From Chelativorans petroleitrophicus (GTDB lineage: Bacteria > Pseudomonadota > Alphaproteobacteria > Rhizobiales > Rhizobiaceae), in NCBI RefSeq assembly GCF_025398195.1, contig NZ_JAODNV010000018.1:1-64000 (forward strand): a stretch of DNA of 64,000 nucleotides, in the 5' to 3' direction. Shown here one piece after another: positions 1 to 9,325 of the stretch (the stretch's first letter is position 1; each line of letters opens with the position of its first letter). Made by a program: the position numbers and the translations under genes. A model generated the notes under the pieces. It was not told the origin of the DNA and ran no database searches. It worked only from the letters and a program-made list of their open reading frames with translations.

Positions 1-282
1 CTCAACCAGCGCCTCGCCGCCCTTGCCGCGGCCCTCGACGATCTACCGGGGCAGGCCCGCCGCTTCGCCCGCTGGAAGGCGCGCCGCGATGCGCGGCTCA
101 CCCGCCGCGTCTCGCCGCTGAGGCTCGGTCGGCCGCCAGGCGTCCGCGCCGCCGCCTTCGCGGCCGAGCTGCGGCAGCGGTCGTGGCGGCCTGGGCGGCG
201 GGGGAAACATGAGGTGATCGAGATCCTCGCCGAGGCGCACGGCCTGGCGCTCTATGCGCTCGAACGCCCGGACACGTCATGA
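1..282 (+). CDS. C-terminal end of an unrecognised protein (partial)
   Basis: An open frame enters from the left edge in frame 1 and ends at a TGA at 280-282, giving 93 residues. The peptide is rich in Ala, Arg and Leu, with a basic stretch (LPGQARRFARWKARR) near its start and an ending of LALYALERPDTS. No catalytic motif, membrane segment or signal is visible, and the beginning lies outside the window. I do not recognise the family. It is followed by a 110-bp gap before the convergent end of the AraC-type gene, so it is probably the last gene of its unit. Confidence 0.55.
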   Translation, partial: LNQRLAALAAALDDLPGQARRFARWKARRDARLTRRVSPLRLGRPPGVRAAAFAAELRQRSWRPGRRGKHEVIEILAEAHGLALYALERPDTS

Positions 283-392
283 CGCGTCGGCGCGAACTGC
301 CTTCCGGCGGACCATTCCGATAGCCCTTTGCGGGAGCGCCGATGCGGCCGCTTCAGACCTTGGCGCGCGCCCGCTGGCATTGCATCTTCCCC

Positions 393-1295
393 TTATCCCG
401 CGAGCTTCTTCCGCTCCGTCCGGCGGAAGGCGCCGGGCGTCATTCCCGTCGCCCGCTTGAAGAAGCGGTTGAAATAGGCCGGGTCCTGAAAACCCAGAGA
501 ATAGGCGATCGCCTGAATGGGGCTGGGCGTGAAGACGAGATCGCGCCGCGCCGCGCGCAGGAGATGCCGCGCGGCCAGCTCCTGGACGCTCGCCCCCGTC
601 TCCCGGCGGGCGATGCGGTTGAGATGCGCCGCGGAAACGCCCAGCCTCTCGGCATAGAAGCCCACCGGCCGGTGCTCGCGGCAATGGGCGGCGATCAGTT
701 CCCCGAGCGCGCCAATGCGCTGGCGGTCGCGCTCCCGTCCGGCCTCCTGCCCCGCCGGACCGGCCGCGCGCGCGCCGAGCCGCCCGAGCCGCAGCAGGAG
801 CTCCGTCACCATCGCATCGAGCAGGATGTCCCGGCCCGGCGCGTTGCCGTGCAGCTCCTCGTGGATGCGCCGCGCAAGATCGGCCACCAGCGGACCGTCC
901 GGCCTCGCCTCCGCGTCCAGCGGCGCTGCCCGCACCCCGGCGAGGAAGGCCGCGATGGCCGGATCGGCCGCCCGGACGGCAGGCAGCCGGTCCGCCAGCA
1001 CCGTCAGCACCAGCCCGTCCGCATCGCGCGAGAAGCGGAAGCCATGCGTGGCACCCGGCGCGATGTAGAGCGCCGCAGGCGCCCGGAAGGGCCGCGTCCC
1101 GGCCTCTCCCAGCAACTCCCCCTCACCCGCTGTCACCAGGAAAACCTGCAGGAGGGCCGGGTGCCGGTGAAGGGAAATCTCCCAATTGTGCAGGCGGCTG
1201 CGCAGCGGCAGCGTTTCGCTGTGAAGCCAGAAATCCCCGGACTCTCCTGTTTTTTCTCGATAAAGCCGGTAATTCGGAACCTGCCTGATATTCAT
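393..1295 (-). CDS. pobR: AraC-family activator of 4-hydroxybenzoate use, PobR-like
   Basis: A 300-residue regulator with an N-terminal cupin-like effector domain (about 1-150) and a C-terminal AraC double helix-turn-helix (about 200-295). The second helix-turn-helix shows the usual IQAIAYSLGFQDPAYFNRFF signature, followed by GMTPGAFR. The ATG at 1295 is chosen because a GGAGG lies about six bases upstream and the protein then starts MNIRQVPNY; an upstream in-frame start at 1421 would run into pobA. It is divergent from pobA, 103 bp away, the usual arrangement for an AraC-type PobR that activates pobA in response to 4-hydroxybenzoate. Naming rests on family plus position; the effector is inferred. 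Confidence 0.85.
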   Translation of the reverse strand: MNIRQVPNYRLYREKTGESGDFWLHSETLPLRSRLHNWEISLHRHPALLQVFLVTAGEGELLGEAGTRPFRAPAALYIAPGATHGFRFSRDADGLVLTVLADRLPAVRAADPAIAAFLAGVRAAPLDAEARPDGPLVADLARRIHEELHGNAPGRDILLDAMVTELLLRLGRLGARAAGPAGQEAGRERDRQRIGALGELIAAHCREHRPVGFYAERLGVSAAHLNRIARRETGASVQELAARHLLRAARRDLVFTPSPIQAIAYSLGFQDPAYFNRFFKRATGMTPGAFRRTERKKLAG

Positions 1296-1380
1296 AAAGC
1301 CTCCCGTCCGTGCGCGGAAAGTGCAATAATTGGCGATAAAAGTCCATTGCCTGCGATGCTCTGGCGGCCCAATCTCCTGA

Positions 1381-2568
<1,188 letters not shown>

Positions 2569-2585
2569 GCAGGCATGGAGGAACG

Positions 2586-2981
2586 ATGAGCGAGAAGTCC
2601 AGACGATACACCGAAGGTATGGCAACGCGCCGTTCGGTGCTCGGAGATGCCTGGGTGGACCGGGCCGAGGCGAACAAGACGGAATTCGATGACGCTTTTC
2701 AGGAGCTGATCACCGAGGCCGCTTGGGGCCATGTGTGGTCACGGCCGAACTGGACCAAGCGCTTGCGCTCCGTCGTCACCATCGCGCTTCTCGCCGCCCT
2801 CGGGCACGATGAGGAGCTTGCCATGCATGTGCGCGCCACCGCCCGTACAGGTGCCACCGCCGACGATCTGCGCGAGGCCATGCTGCATGTGGCGATCTAC
2901 GCAGGCGTGCCCGCTGCCAATCGCGCAATCAGGATCGTCAAGCAAACGCTTGCCGCAATGCAATCGGGAGAGACGCAATGA
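2586..2981 (+). CDS. pcaC: 4-carboxymuconolactone decarboxylase (PcaC)
   Basis: A 131-residue protein of the carboxymuconolactone decarboxylase family. It removes CO2 from gamma-carboxymuconolactone to give beta-ketoadipate enol-lactone, one step after PcaB. The N-terminus [16 protein letters not shown] and the helical core with [18 protein letters not shown] are typical of true PcaC rather than AhpD-type paralogues, and there is no CxxC redox pair. The ATG at 2586 follows GGAGG by five bases. Its TGA overlaps the pcaH start by four bases (ATGA), so translation is probably coupled. The PcaD function that would act next is not encoded beside it. Confidence 0.95.
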   Translation: MSEKSRRYTEGMATRRSVLGDAWVDRAEANKTEFDDAFQELITEAAWGHVWSRPNWTKRLRSVVTIALLAALGHDEELAMHVRATARTGATADDLREAMLHVAIYAGVPAANRAIRIVKQTLAAMQSGETQ

Positions 2982-3718
2982 GAAACATAAAGCCGGAACT
3001 TGGCGGCTTCTTCCAGCGGGACAGGAGCTGGCATCCCCCGGCCTTCGCGCCGGGATACAAAAGCACCGTCGTGCGCTCACCGCAGCGCGCGCCGATCGCC
3101 TTTTCGCACACGCTCTCGGAAATTACCGGACCGGTTTTCGGGCATTCGATGCTGGGTGAGCTCGACAACGATCTGACGGTGAATTTCGCGCGGCCCGGCG
3201 AGAGCGCCATCGGACCGCGCATCATCGTCTACGGCAAGGTTCTGGACGAGAACGCGCGGCCGGTGCCGAACGTGCTGGTCGAATTCTGGCAGGCCAATGC
3301 CGGAGGCCGCTACCGGCACAAGAAGGACGGCTATTTGGCGCCGCTCGATCCCAATTTCGGCGGCTGCGGGCGCACGGTCACCGACGAGGACGGAAACTAC
3401 TGGTTCCGCACCGTTCAGCCGGGCGCCTATCCCTGGCCGAACGGCATCAATGACTGGCGCCCCGCGCACATCCACTTCTCCATCTTCGGACATGGCTTCG
3501 TGCAGAGGCTGATCACACAGATGTATTTCGAGGGCGACCCCATGATCTGGCGGTGCCCGATTGTGCGCACGATTCCGGACAAGCGCGCCATCGAGACGCT
3601 GATCGCGAAACTTGATATGGAATCGACGGTGCCGATGGATGCGCGCGCCTACAAGTTCGATATCGTGCTGCGCGGGCGGCGCCAGACAATGTTTGAAAAC
3701 AAGCTGGAGGGCAACTGA
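2978..3718 (+). CDS. pcaH: Protocatechuate 3,4-dioxygenase beta subunit (PcaH)
   Basis: A 246-residue iron-bearing subunit of the intradiol dioxygenase that opens protocatechuate to 3-carboxy-cis,cis-muconate. All four non-haem iron(III) ligands can be placed by alignment to the Pseudomonas enzyme: Tyr112 ([20 protein letters not shown]), Tyr151 (GAYPWPNG) and His164 and His166 (RPAHIHF). The gene starts within the last codons of pcaC and ends one base before pcaG, so the two dioxygenase subunits are made together. Length and motif spacing are normal. Confidence 0.97.
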   Translation: MRNIKPELGGFFQRDRSWHPPAFAPGYKSTVVRSPQRAPIAFSHTLSEITGPVFGHSMLGELDNDLTVNFARPGESAIGPRIIVYGKVLDENARPVPNVLVEFWQANAGGRYRHKKDGYLAPLDPNFGGCGRTVTDEDGNYWFRTVQPGAYPWPNGINDWRPAHIHFSIFGHGFVQRLITQMYFEGDPMIWRCPIVRTIPDKRAIETLIAKLDMESTVPMDARAYKFDIVLRGRRQTMFENKLEGN

Positions 3719-3719
3719 T

Positions 3720-4331
3720 ATGGTGCAGCCACTGCCAAGACTTAAGGAAACTCCCTCCCAGACGGCCGGCCCGTATGTCCATATCGGCCTGACGCCCAAT
3801 TACTGCGAGATTGGAGGGGTTTATCCCGAGGATCTCGGCATCCGCATGGTCAACGAGAAGACCAAGGGCGAGCGCATCACGGTGAAGATGCGGATCTTTG
3901 ACGGCACCGGATCCGTCATCAAGGATGCCGTGATCGAGATCTGGCAGGCGGATGCGGACGGGCTTTACAACTCGCCTTCCGAACCGCGCGGGAAGGCCGA
4001 TCCGAACTTCACCGGCTGGGGCCGTCAGGCCTCCGACGAGGAAGGCGTGTTCACCTTCGAAACCATCAAGCCGGGCCGTGTGCCCTTCCCCGATGGCCGC
4101 CTTCAGGCGCCGCATATCTCGCTCTGGATCGTGGCTCGCGGCATCAATCTGGGCCTCCAGACGCGCATGTATTTCGGCGATGAAGAGAAGGCGAACGCAG
4201 AAGACCCGATCCTCACGCGGCTGGAACACCAGAACCGGGTACCGACGCTGATCGCGCCGCGCTCGGGCAACACCTACCATTTCGATATCCACCTTCAGGG
4301 CGAGAAGGAAACGGTGTTTTTCGACGTGTGA
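3720..4331 (+). CDS. pcaG: Protocatechuate 3,4-dioxygenase alpha subunit (PcaG)
   Basis: A 203-residue partner of PcaH with the same beta-sandwich fold. It shows QTAGPYVHIGL at the N-terminus, EIWQADADGLY, and PNFTGWGRQASDEEG, but lacks the second Tyr and the HxH iron ligands, as expected for the alpha subunit. The ATG at 3720 is separated from the pcaH stop by one base. A larger gap of 161 bp follows before pcaB, so pcaB may have some expression of its own, although no clear promoter or terminator was seen in that gap. Confidence 0.96.
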   Translation: MVQPLPRLKETPSQTAGPYVHIGLTPNYCEIGGVYPEDLGIRMVNEKTKGERITVKMRIFDGTGSVIKDAVIEIWQADADGLYNSPSEPRGKADPNFTGWGRQASDEEGVFTFETIKPGRVPFPDGRLQAPHISLWIVARGINLGLQTRMYFGDEEKANAEDPILTRLEHQNRVPTLIAPRSGNTYHFDIHLQGEKETVFFDV

Positions 4332-4492
4332 AGACGTTGAAGCGGCCCTGCAGGCCAGCGGCCTTTTCGCCGACCCTTGCGAGGCGGGGTGTGCAAGTCC
4401 CGACTCGCTTTTTTATATCCTGCCTCCGAGGCTGAGGACGGGCACACAAGCCTCTGCTAGAACCGGAAGTGAATGAGGCGTCAGGGCGAGCT

Positions 4493-5557
4493 ATGACCAT
4501 CTCTGTCTTCGACCATCCTTTCCTTTCCGGCCTGCTGGGCGACGAGGAGCTGGCGGAGCTCTTCTCCGCCCGGTCCGCCATCCAGGCCATGCTGCGCTTC
4601 GAGGCCGCCCTTGCCGAGGCGGAGGCGGAGGAAGGCGTGATCCCGAAGGAATCCGCCAGCGCCATTACCAGGGAGCTTGCCGACTTCACGCCGGATATGG
4701 CCGGACTCAAGGCCGGGGTGGCCAAGGACAGCCTCGTCGTTCCGGTGCTCATTTCGCAGCTACGCGAGACTCTCGGCTCCGAGCACGGGAAATACGTTCA
4801 TTTCGGCGCTACAAGCCAGGATGCGATCGATACGGGACTGGCACTGCAGCTGGCCGAAGCAGCCGGTCTGCTCGGTCAGCGGCTGGACCGGGCGGTGGCC
4901 GCCCTCGACCTTTTGGAACGGCGCGACGGCGCCATTGAAGTGATGGCGCATACGCGCATGCAGGCCGCCATTCCGGTGACGGCTTCGCGCAAGATCCGCT
5001 CCTGGCGCGAGCCTTTGATGCGCCACCGCGCCCGGCTGGAGACGGCGCGCAAATCGGTGGCCATCCTCACCTTCGGCGGCGCCGCCGGCACGCTCGACAA
5101 GTTGGGCGAGAAAGGTCCGGCCGTCGCGGCCCGGCTTGCCAGAACACTCGGCCTCGGCCTTGTGGCCCATGCGCGCCACTCCGAGCGGGACTGGATCGCC
5201 GACTTCGCTTCCCTCCTGTCACTCATCACGGGAAGCCTGGGCAAGATGGGGCAGGACGTCGCCCTGATGGCGCAAAGCGAGATGGGCGAAGTGAAGCTTT
5301 CCGAAGGTGGCGGCTCGTCCGCCATGCCGCATAAGCAGAACCCGGTGAAGGCCGAAATGCTGGTCACGTTCGCCCGCTTCAACGCCACGCTCGTCTCCGG
5401 CATGCATCAAGCGCTGGTTCACGAAAACGAGCGGTCAGGCGCGGCATGGACGCTGGAATGGATGCTTCTGCCGCAGATGGTCGTCGCGGCAGGAGCCGCA
5501 CTCAGAATTGCGGCAGAGCTTGCGGGAGAAATTTCCTTCGTGGGCCGGAAAAGCTGA
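4493..5557 (+). CDS. pcaB: 3-carboxy-cis,cis-muconate cycloisomerase (PcaB)
   Basis: A 354-residue member of the fumarase/aspartase superfamily that lactonises carboxymuconate. The superfamily signature GGGSSAMPHKQNPVK lies at about 272-286, and a second conserved block, GATSQDAIDTG, at about 105-115. The ATG at 4493 gives MTISVFDHPFLSGLLGDEE, the usual rhizobial N-terminus; a GTG at 4469 in the same frame would add eight residues and is less likely. The protein is short compared with the roughly 400 to 450 residues of gamma-proteobacterial PcaB, but similar to what is usual in Rhizobiales. It ends the pob-pca unit, with a hairpin just after it. Confidence 0.94.
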   Translation: MTISVFDHPFLSGLLGDEELAELFSARSAIQAMLRFEAALAEAEAEEGVIPKESASAITRELADFTPDMAGLKAGVAKDSLVVPVLISQLRETLGSEHGKYVHFGATSQDAIDTGLALQLAEAAGLLGQRLDRAVAALDLLERRDGAIEVMAHTRMQAAIPVTASRKIRSWREPLMRHRARLETARKSVAILTFGGAAGTLDKLGEKGPAVAARLARTLGLGLVAHARHSERDWIADFASLLSLITGSLGKMGQDVALMAQSEMGEVKLSEGGGSSAMPHKQNPVKAEMLVTFARFNATLVSGMHQALVHENERSGAAWTLEWMLLPQMVVAAGAALRIAAELAGEISFVGRKS

Positions 5558-5599
5558 AAGCCCCCGCGGATGGCCTGCAATCCCCTGCTATTGGGTTGA

Positions 5600-5636
5600 T
5601 ATCCGGAGCGCTGTCTCCCCGACGGCGCTCCGGATA
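5600..5636. terminator. Inverted repeat between convergent pcaB and AhpD-like gene
   Basis: The arms TATCCGGAGCGC (5600-5611) and GCGCTCCGGATA (5625-5636) form a perfect 12-bp stem with a 13-base loop. It sits in the 83-bp gap between two converging genes, where a bidirectional terminator is expected. There is no T-run on either side, so intrinsic termination is plausible but not certain. Confidence 0.6.
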
Positions 5637-5640
5637 GGCC

Positions 5641-6102
5641 TTATGCGGCGGCCAGCGCCCTGACTGGATGAATGGCCTGGAACGGCACGCAAAGCCGGTT
5701 CCACACATTGATCATGCCGATAGCGACGGAAAGCTTCACCAGCTCTTCTTCGCTGAAATGTTCGCGGGCGGCCTCGTAGTCCTCGTCCTCCACCATGCCG
5801 GTTTCGGAAAGCTTGGTCAGCTTCTCCGTCCAGGCAAGAGCGGCGCGCTCACGCTCGGAAAAGAGCGGCGACTCCTTCCACGCCGAAACAAGAAGCACGC
5901 GCTGCAGGCGGTCGCCATCCTCGAGGGCCTCTCGGCTGTGCATGTCCACGCAATAGGAGCAGCCATTGATTTGGGAGGCGCGGAGCTTGATCAGATGCAA
6001 CAGGCTCTTTTCGAGACCGCAAGTCTCGACCGCCTGATTGAGAGTTCGCACGGCGGCGATGATTTCCGGCGCGGCCTGATAGAAATTGAGACGCGGCTGC
6101 AT
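5641..6102 (-). CDS. AhpD-like carboxymuconolactone decarboxylase family protein
   Basis: A 153-residue alkylhydroperoxidase-D-type protein. The redox signature CSYCVDMHSREA (CxxC followed by His) lies at about 48-60, followed by ALAWTEKLTKL, typical of the YnjA/AhpD group. Such proteins are thought to reduce peroxides using the Cys pair; the physiological donor is unknown here. The ATG at 6102 follows a purine-rich AAAGGAG. It lies 38 bp downstream of an Rrf2-type regulator on the same strand, so the two probably form one operon responding to oxidative, nitrosative or electrophile stress. It is not part of the pca pathway despite its family name. Confidence 0.88.
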   Translation of the reverse strand: MQPRLNFYQAAPEIIAAVRTLNQAVETCGLEKSLLHLIKLRASQINGCSYCVDMHSREALEDGDRLQRVLLVSAWKESPLFSERERAALAWTEKLTKLSETGMVEDEDYEAAREHFSEEELVKLSVAIGMINVWNRLCVPFQAIHPVRALAAA

Positions 6103-6140
6103 TCACTTTCTCCTTTCTTCTACTTGCACATGAAACGGAT

Positions 6141-6638
6141 TCAGCCCTGCGGCCGCTGATGACGGGCCACGAAGGCGCAGGTGAAGGCGATGGCGCGGGG
6201 ATCCGCGTCCGCCTGGTATCCCTCGAGAATGTCGGAAAGCTTGGTCTCGGCGAGCACGGCACGCCAGGCCTTCTCAGCCTTAAGCATGGCCACCTTGATG
6301 CCGCACGGCTTCACATAGGCGGCTGGCTCAAGCGCGCCGGGTCCGCGCTGCCTGATCTCTGCGCAGCGGAAGGCCGGTTCGGGCCCTTCCACGGCGAGCA
6401 CAATATCGAGAAGACTGATGCGCTCCGGCGCCCGGGCGAGCCGGTAGCCGCCGTGCGGGCCCGGCACGGACTCCAGCACCTTGGCGGCCGCCAGCGCCTG
6501 CAGATGCTTGAGCAGATAGCTCTGCGAAAGGCCGTGCAGCTCCGCGAGCGCGCTCGCCGGCAGCGTCCGCCCTTTTTCCAGTTGCGCCAGAATGGCGGCA
6601 CAGTGAATCGCCGCCTCAACCCCTTCGCTCAGTCTCAT
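6141..6638 (-). CDS. Rrf2-family transcriptional regulator
   Basis: A 165-residue regulator with the Rrf2 winged helix (about 1-75: SEGVEAAIHCAAILAQLEKG, LSQSYLLKHLQALAAAKVL, PGPHGGYRLA). The cysteine pattern departs from IscR, NsrR and RirA: one Cys in FRCAEIRQRG, the next about 20 residues later in VKPCGIK, and one near the end. A classical Fe-S site is therefore uncertain and thiol sensing is possible. The ATG at 6638 follows a GAGG by about eight bases and gives the usual MRLSEG start; a TTG at 6650 is an alternative. It is transcribed with the AhpD-like gene, and palindromes just upstream suggest autoregulation. Confidence 0.88.
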   Translation of the reverse strand: MRLSEGVEAAIHCAAILAQLEKGRTLPASALAELHGLSQSYLLKHLQALAAAKVLESVPGPHGGYRLARAPERISLLDIVLAVEGPEPAFRCAEIRQRGPGALEPAAYVKPCGIKVAMLKAEKAWRAVLAETKLSDILEGYQADADPRAIAFTCAFVARHQRPQG

Positions 6639-6650
6639 TTCCAACCTCAA

Positions 6651-6678
6651 TCATGGATAAAGAATATCATGGATATTA
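6651..6678. promoter_or_regulatory. Candidate Rrf2 operator
   Basis: AT-rich in an otherwise GC-rich stretch, 13 to 40 bases upstream of the Rrf2 start codon. TCATGGATA occurs twice (6651-6659 and 6667-6675). The second copy lies inside a perfect palindrome, AATATC-ATG-GATATT (6664-6678). Rrf2 proteins bind AT-rich palindromes near their own promoters, so this is the best candidate operator for the regulator encoded next to it. Confidence 0.5.
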
Positions 6679-6747
6679 TGTATCTACAATATGCGGAATG
6701 CGCAGTCTGCGATCAACGCCATCTCGCCCCGGAAGCCGCATCCATCT

Positions 6748-6846
6748 CGTCATCCCGCGAGCCGCGTAGCGGCTATCCGGGACCCAGTTGCTGCCATTTC
6801 CTTATCTTCCTGGTCCCGGAACTCGCTTCGCTTGCCCGGAAACGGC
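6748..6846. repeat. Intergenic palindromic repeat, copy 1 (two half-elements)
   Basis: About 100 bp inside the 561-bp gap 6639-7199. The left half (about 6748-6786) has a GCCGCGTAGCGGC hairpin and ends CCGGGACCCA; the right half (about 6810-6846) starts TGGTCCCGGA and contains CTCGCTTCGCTTGCCCGG. The halves are partly complementary, so the whole can fold back. The same design recurs at 7029, 18847 and 62742 and as a half-copy at 13494. I see no gene in the rest of this gap. Confidence 0.7.
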
Positions 6847-7028
6847 AGGCATCGTTGTACGGGCATAGAGATGAGCGCTTGAATGAAGAAGCGGAAATGC
6901 CGGCGGCGTCGGATGGCAGCGCTGCCTCCTCTCTTTTTCCTCCTCGCAAGCCAACGCGCCCAATACGGCATCATCTGCAAGCCACGGCGCTCAATGTCGT
7001 GTGATCCGGAAGCCCCTCACCAAACCAG

Positions 7029-7130
7029 CGTCATCCCCGGAAGCCGCGAAGCGGATATTCGGGACCCGGTAGCGTCACCTCGACCGCATCCCTGGGTCCC
7101 GGGTCTCGCTTCGCTCGCCCGGGATAATGG
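7029..7130. repeat. Intergenic palindromic repeat, copy 2
   Basis: A second copy about 180 bp after the first, in the same gap. The left half reads CGTCATCCCCGG, AGCCGCGAAGCGG, CGGGACCC; the right half reads CTGGGTCCCGGG, CTCGCTTCGCTCGCCCGGGAT. CGGGACCC and GGGTCCCG are mutually complementary. It lies just beyond the end of the ABC transporter operon and could also serve as a transcript end for it. Confidence 0.72.
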
Positions 7131-7199
7131 CCGGTGGGTGCGAGATTACGGTAAGTTGTGATCCGAAAGGATGACGGAGGTGGGCCGGCGGGAAGCCCC

Positions 7200-9314
7200 C
7201 TACTCCGCCGCCTCTTCAAGCTGAATGACGGGCTCCATGCGCTTGAGCACGTCCTCCCCCAGCCAGCACAGGCTGCGATGGCCGTCGCCAAGATCGACAA
7301 AGGGCGGCAGTTCGCGCTCGCACTTTCCATCCGGCACCAGTTGCTTGTAGCGGCAACGTGTCTGGAACGGGCAGCCGCTTGGCGGGTTCATGGCCGAGGG
7401 TATGTCCCCTTCCAGAACGATGTGCCGCTTGCGGACGGACGTGTCGGCAATGGGAATCGCCGAAAGCAGCGCCTCCGTATAGGGATGGTAGGGCGGCGCG
7501 AAGATCTGGTCCGTCGTGCCGCATTCGACGATGTGGCCGAGATACATGACCACCACCCGGTCGGCGAGATAGCGCACTACCGAAAGGTCGTGGCTGATGA
7601 AGAGCATGGTGGTCCTGTTCCGGCGCTGGATGTCCATCAGGAGCTCAGTGACCGCCGCCTGAACCGAGACATCGAGCGCGGAAACCGGCTCGTCGGCCAC
7701 CACCACCTTCGCGTTGCCGGCAAAGGCACGGGCCACACCGATGCGCTGCTTCTGCCCGCCCGAAAGCTGGCGCGGCATGCGATCGGCAAAGGCACGCGGC
7801 AGCTTCACCAGATCGAGCAGCTCGTACATCCGGTTGCGGCGCTCCTCCACCGTGTTGCCGACCTTGAACTTCTCCAGCGTGCGCATGATCTGCGCGCCGA
7901 CCGAATGGCTGGGGTTGAGCGTGTCGAACGGGTTCTGGAACACCATCTGGATCCCGGCCACGGTCTCCGTGTCGCGCTCTTCGACCGGCGTGTCCTGAAT
8001 CTCCGTGTTGCCCAGGGTGACGATGCCTTCCGTCGCCGTCTCGAGGCCCAGCAGCACCTTGGCGAGCGTGGACTTTCCGCAGCCCGATTCACCGACGATC
8101 GCGACCGTCTCGCTCTCGCGCGCCTCGAAGCTGATGGATTCATTCGCCTTGACGGTGCGCTTCTCCCCTCCGCCGAACACGGCGTTGGCGGCGATCTGGT
8201 AGTGCTTCTTCAGCCCGTCGATCTTGAGCACCGGTGCTCCGGGCTCGATGGGCGCGCGTGCGGTCTGCGCCCCCTCAGGAAGTTTCGCCCAGTCGATCTC
8301 GTCGAAGCGCACGCAGCGTGAGAAATGGTTCTCGTGCCCCTTCACGCTGATCATCGGAATGTCGGCGGCATTGCACACGCCATCCACGAAATGCTGGCAG
8401 CGCGGGCCGAAATTGCAGCCCATGGGCCGTTCGTGCGGCAGCGGTAGCTGGCCGGGGATCGCGATCAGCGGGCGGGCATTCTTATCCGCCCCCGGCAGCG
8501 GGATCGAGCGGAAAAGCCCCTGCGTGTAGGGATGGCGCATGCGGTCGAATACGTCCTTGACGCTGCCGGTCTCCACCGCCTCGCCCGAATACATGACCGT
8601 GATACGGTCGCACGTCTCCAGGATGAGCCCCAGATTGTGCGACACGAAGATCATCGACGTGCCGTATTCCTTGCCGAGCCCCTTCACCAGCTCCACGATG
8701 CCGGCCTCGACCGTCACGTCGAGCGCGGTGGTCGGCTCGTCAAGAAGCAGCAGAGAGGGCTTCGACAGAAGCGCAATGGCGATGACGATGCGCTGCTGCT
8801 GGCCGCCGGAAAGCTGATGCGGATAGGAGCGCATGATGCGCTCGGGGTCGGGAAGGCGCACGGAGCGTACCATCTCCAGCGCCCTGTCCCAGGCCTCCTG
8901 TTTGGAAACCTTCTCATGGATGAGCGGCACTTCCATGAGCTGCTTGCCGATCTTCATCGCGGGATTCAGGCTCGCCATCGGCTCCTGATAGATCATGGCG
9001 ATTTCGTTGCCGCGTATCCGGCGCAGCTCCTCCTCGCTCATCTCGGCCATGTCGCGGCCCTTGAACTTGATCCGGCCGCCGACGATCTTGCCGACATTGG
9101 AGAGGTCGCGCATGATGCCGAGCGAGACGGTGGATTTTCCGCAGCCGGATTCACCCACAATACCCATGGCTTCGCCCGGCATGACGGTGCAGGAAAAATC
9201 CATCACCGCCGGGATCTCGCCCGCCCGCGTGAAGAAGGAGATGGATAGGTTCTCTATCTCCAATATGGGTTCCACCGCCTTCTGAACCCGCTCGTTGCCG
9301 ATGGCTTCGTTCAT
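7200..9314 (-). CDS. Dipeptide/oligopeptide-type ABC transporter, fused double ATPase
   Basis: A 704-residue protein with two complete DppD/DppF-like ATPase domains in one chain, energising the two permeases encoded upstream. Domain 1 (about 15-330) has Walker A GESGCGKST at 54-62, the signature LSGGQQQR and Walker B LLLLDEPTTALD. Domain 2 (about 370-690) has GESGCGKST, LSGGQKQR and VVVADEPVSALD. Each ends with the Cys-rich oligopeptide C-terminal motif (GCNFGPRCQHF and GCPFQTRCRY). The ATG at 9314 follows GAGGG by eight bases; a GTG at 9323 is also possible. It is the last gene of the operon, 11 bp after the second permease. Confidence 0.93.
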   Translation of the reverse strand: MNEAIGNERVQKAVEPILEIENLSISFFTRAGEIPAVMDFSCTVMPGEAMGIVGESGCGKSTVSLGIMRDLSNVGKIVGGRIKFKGRDMAEMSEEELRRIRGNEIAMIYQEPMASLNPAMKIGKQLMEVPLIHEKVSKQEAWDRALEMVRSVRLPDPERIMRSYPHQLSGGQQQRIVIAIALLSKPSLLLLDEPTTALDVTVEAGIVELVKGLGKEYGTSMIFVSHNLGLILETCDRITVMYSGEAVETGSVKDVFDRMRHPYTQGLFRSIPLPGADKNARPLIAIPGQLPLPHERPMGCNFGPRCQHFVDGVCNAADIPMISVKGHENHFSRCVRFDEIDWAKLPEGAQTARAPIEPGAPVLKIDGLKKHYQIAANAVFGGGEKRTVKANESISFEARESETVAIVGESGCGKSTLAKVLLGLETATEGIVTLGNTEIQDTPVEERDTETVAGIQMVFQNPFDTLNPSHSVGAQIMRTLEKFKVGNTVEERRNRMYELLDLVKLPRAFADRMPRQLSGGQKQRIGVARAFAGNAKVVVADEPVSALDVSVQAAVTELLMDIQRRNRTTMLFISHDLSVVRYLADRVVVMYLGHIVECGTTDQIFAPPYHPYTEALLSAIPIADTSVRKRHIVLEGDIPSAMNPPSGCPFQTRCRYKQLVPDGKCERELPPFVDLGDGHRSLCWLGEDVLKRMEPVIQLEEAAE

Positions 9315-9325
9315 GGCGTTCACCC

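Noticed and set aside
5641-6102. Calling the AhpD-like gene a second pcaC
   Set aside because: It has a CxxC-His redox site and an Rrf2 partner, unlike PcaC, and is transcribed away from the pca unit.
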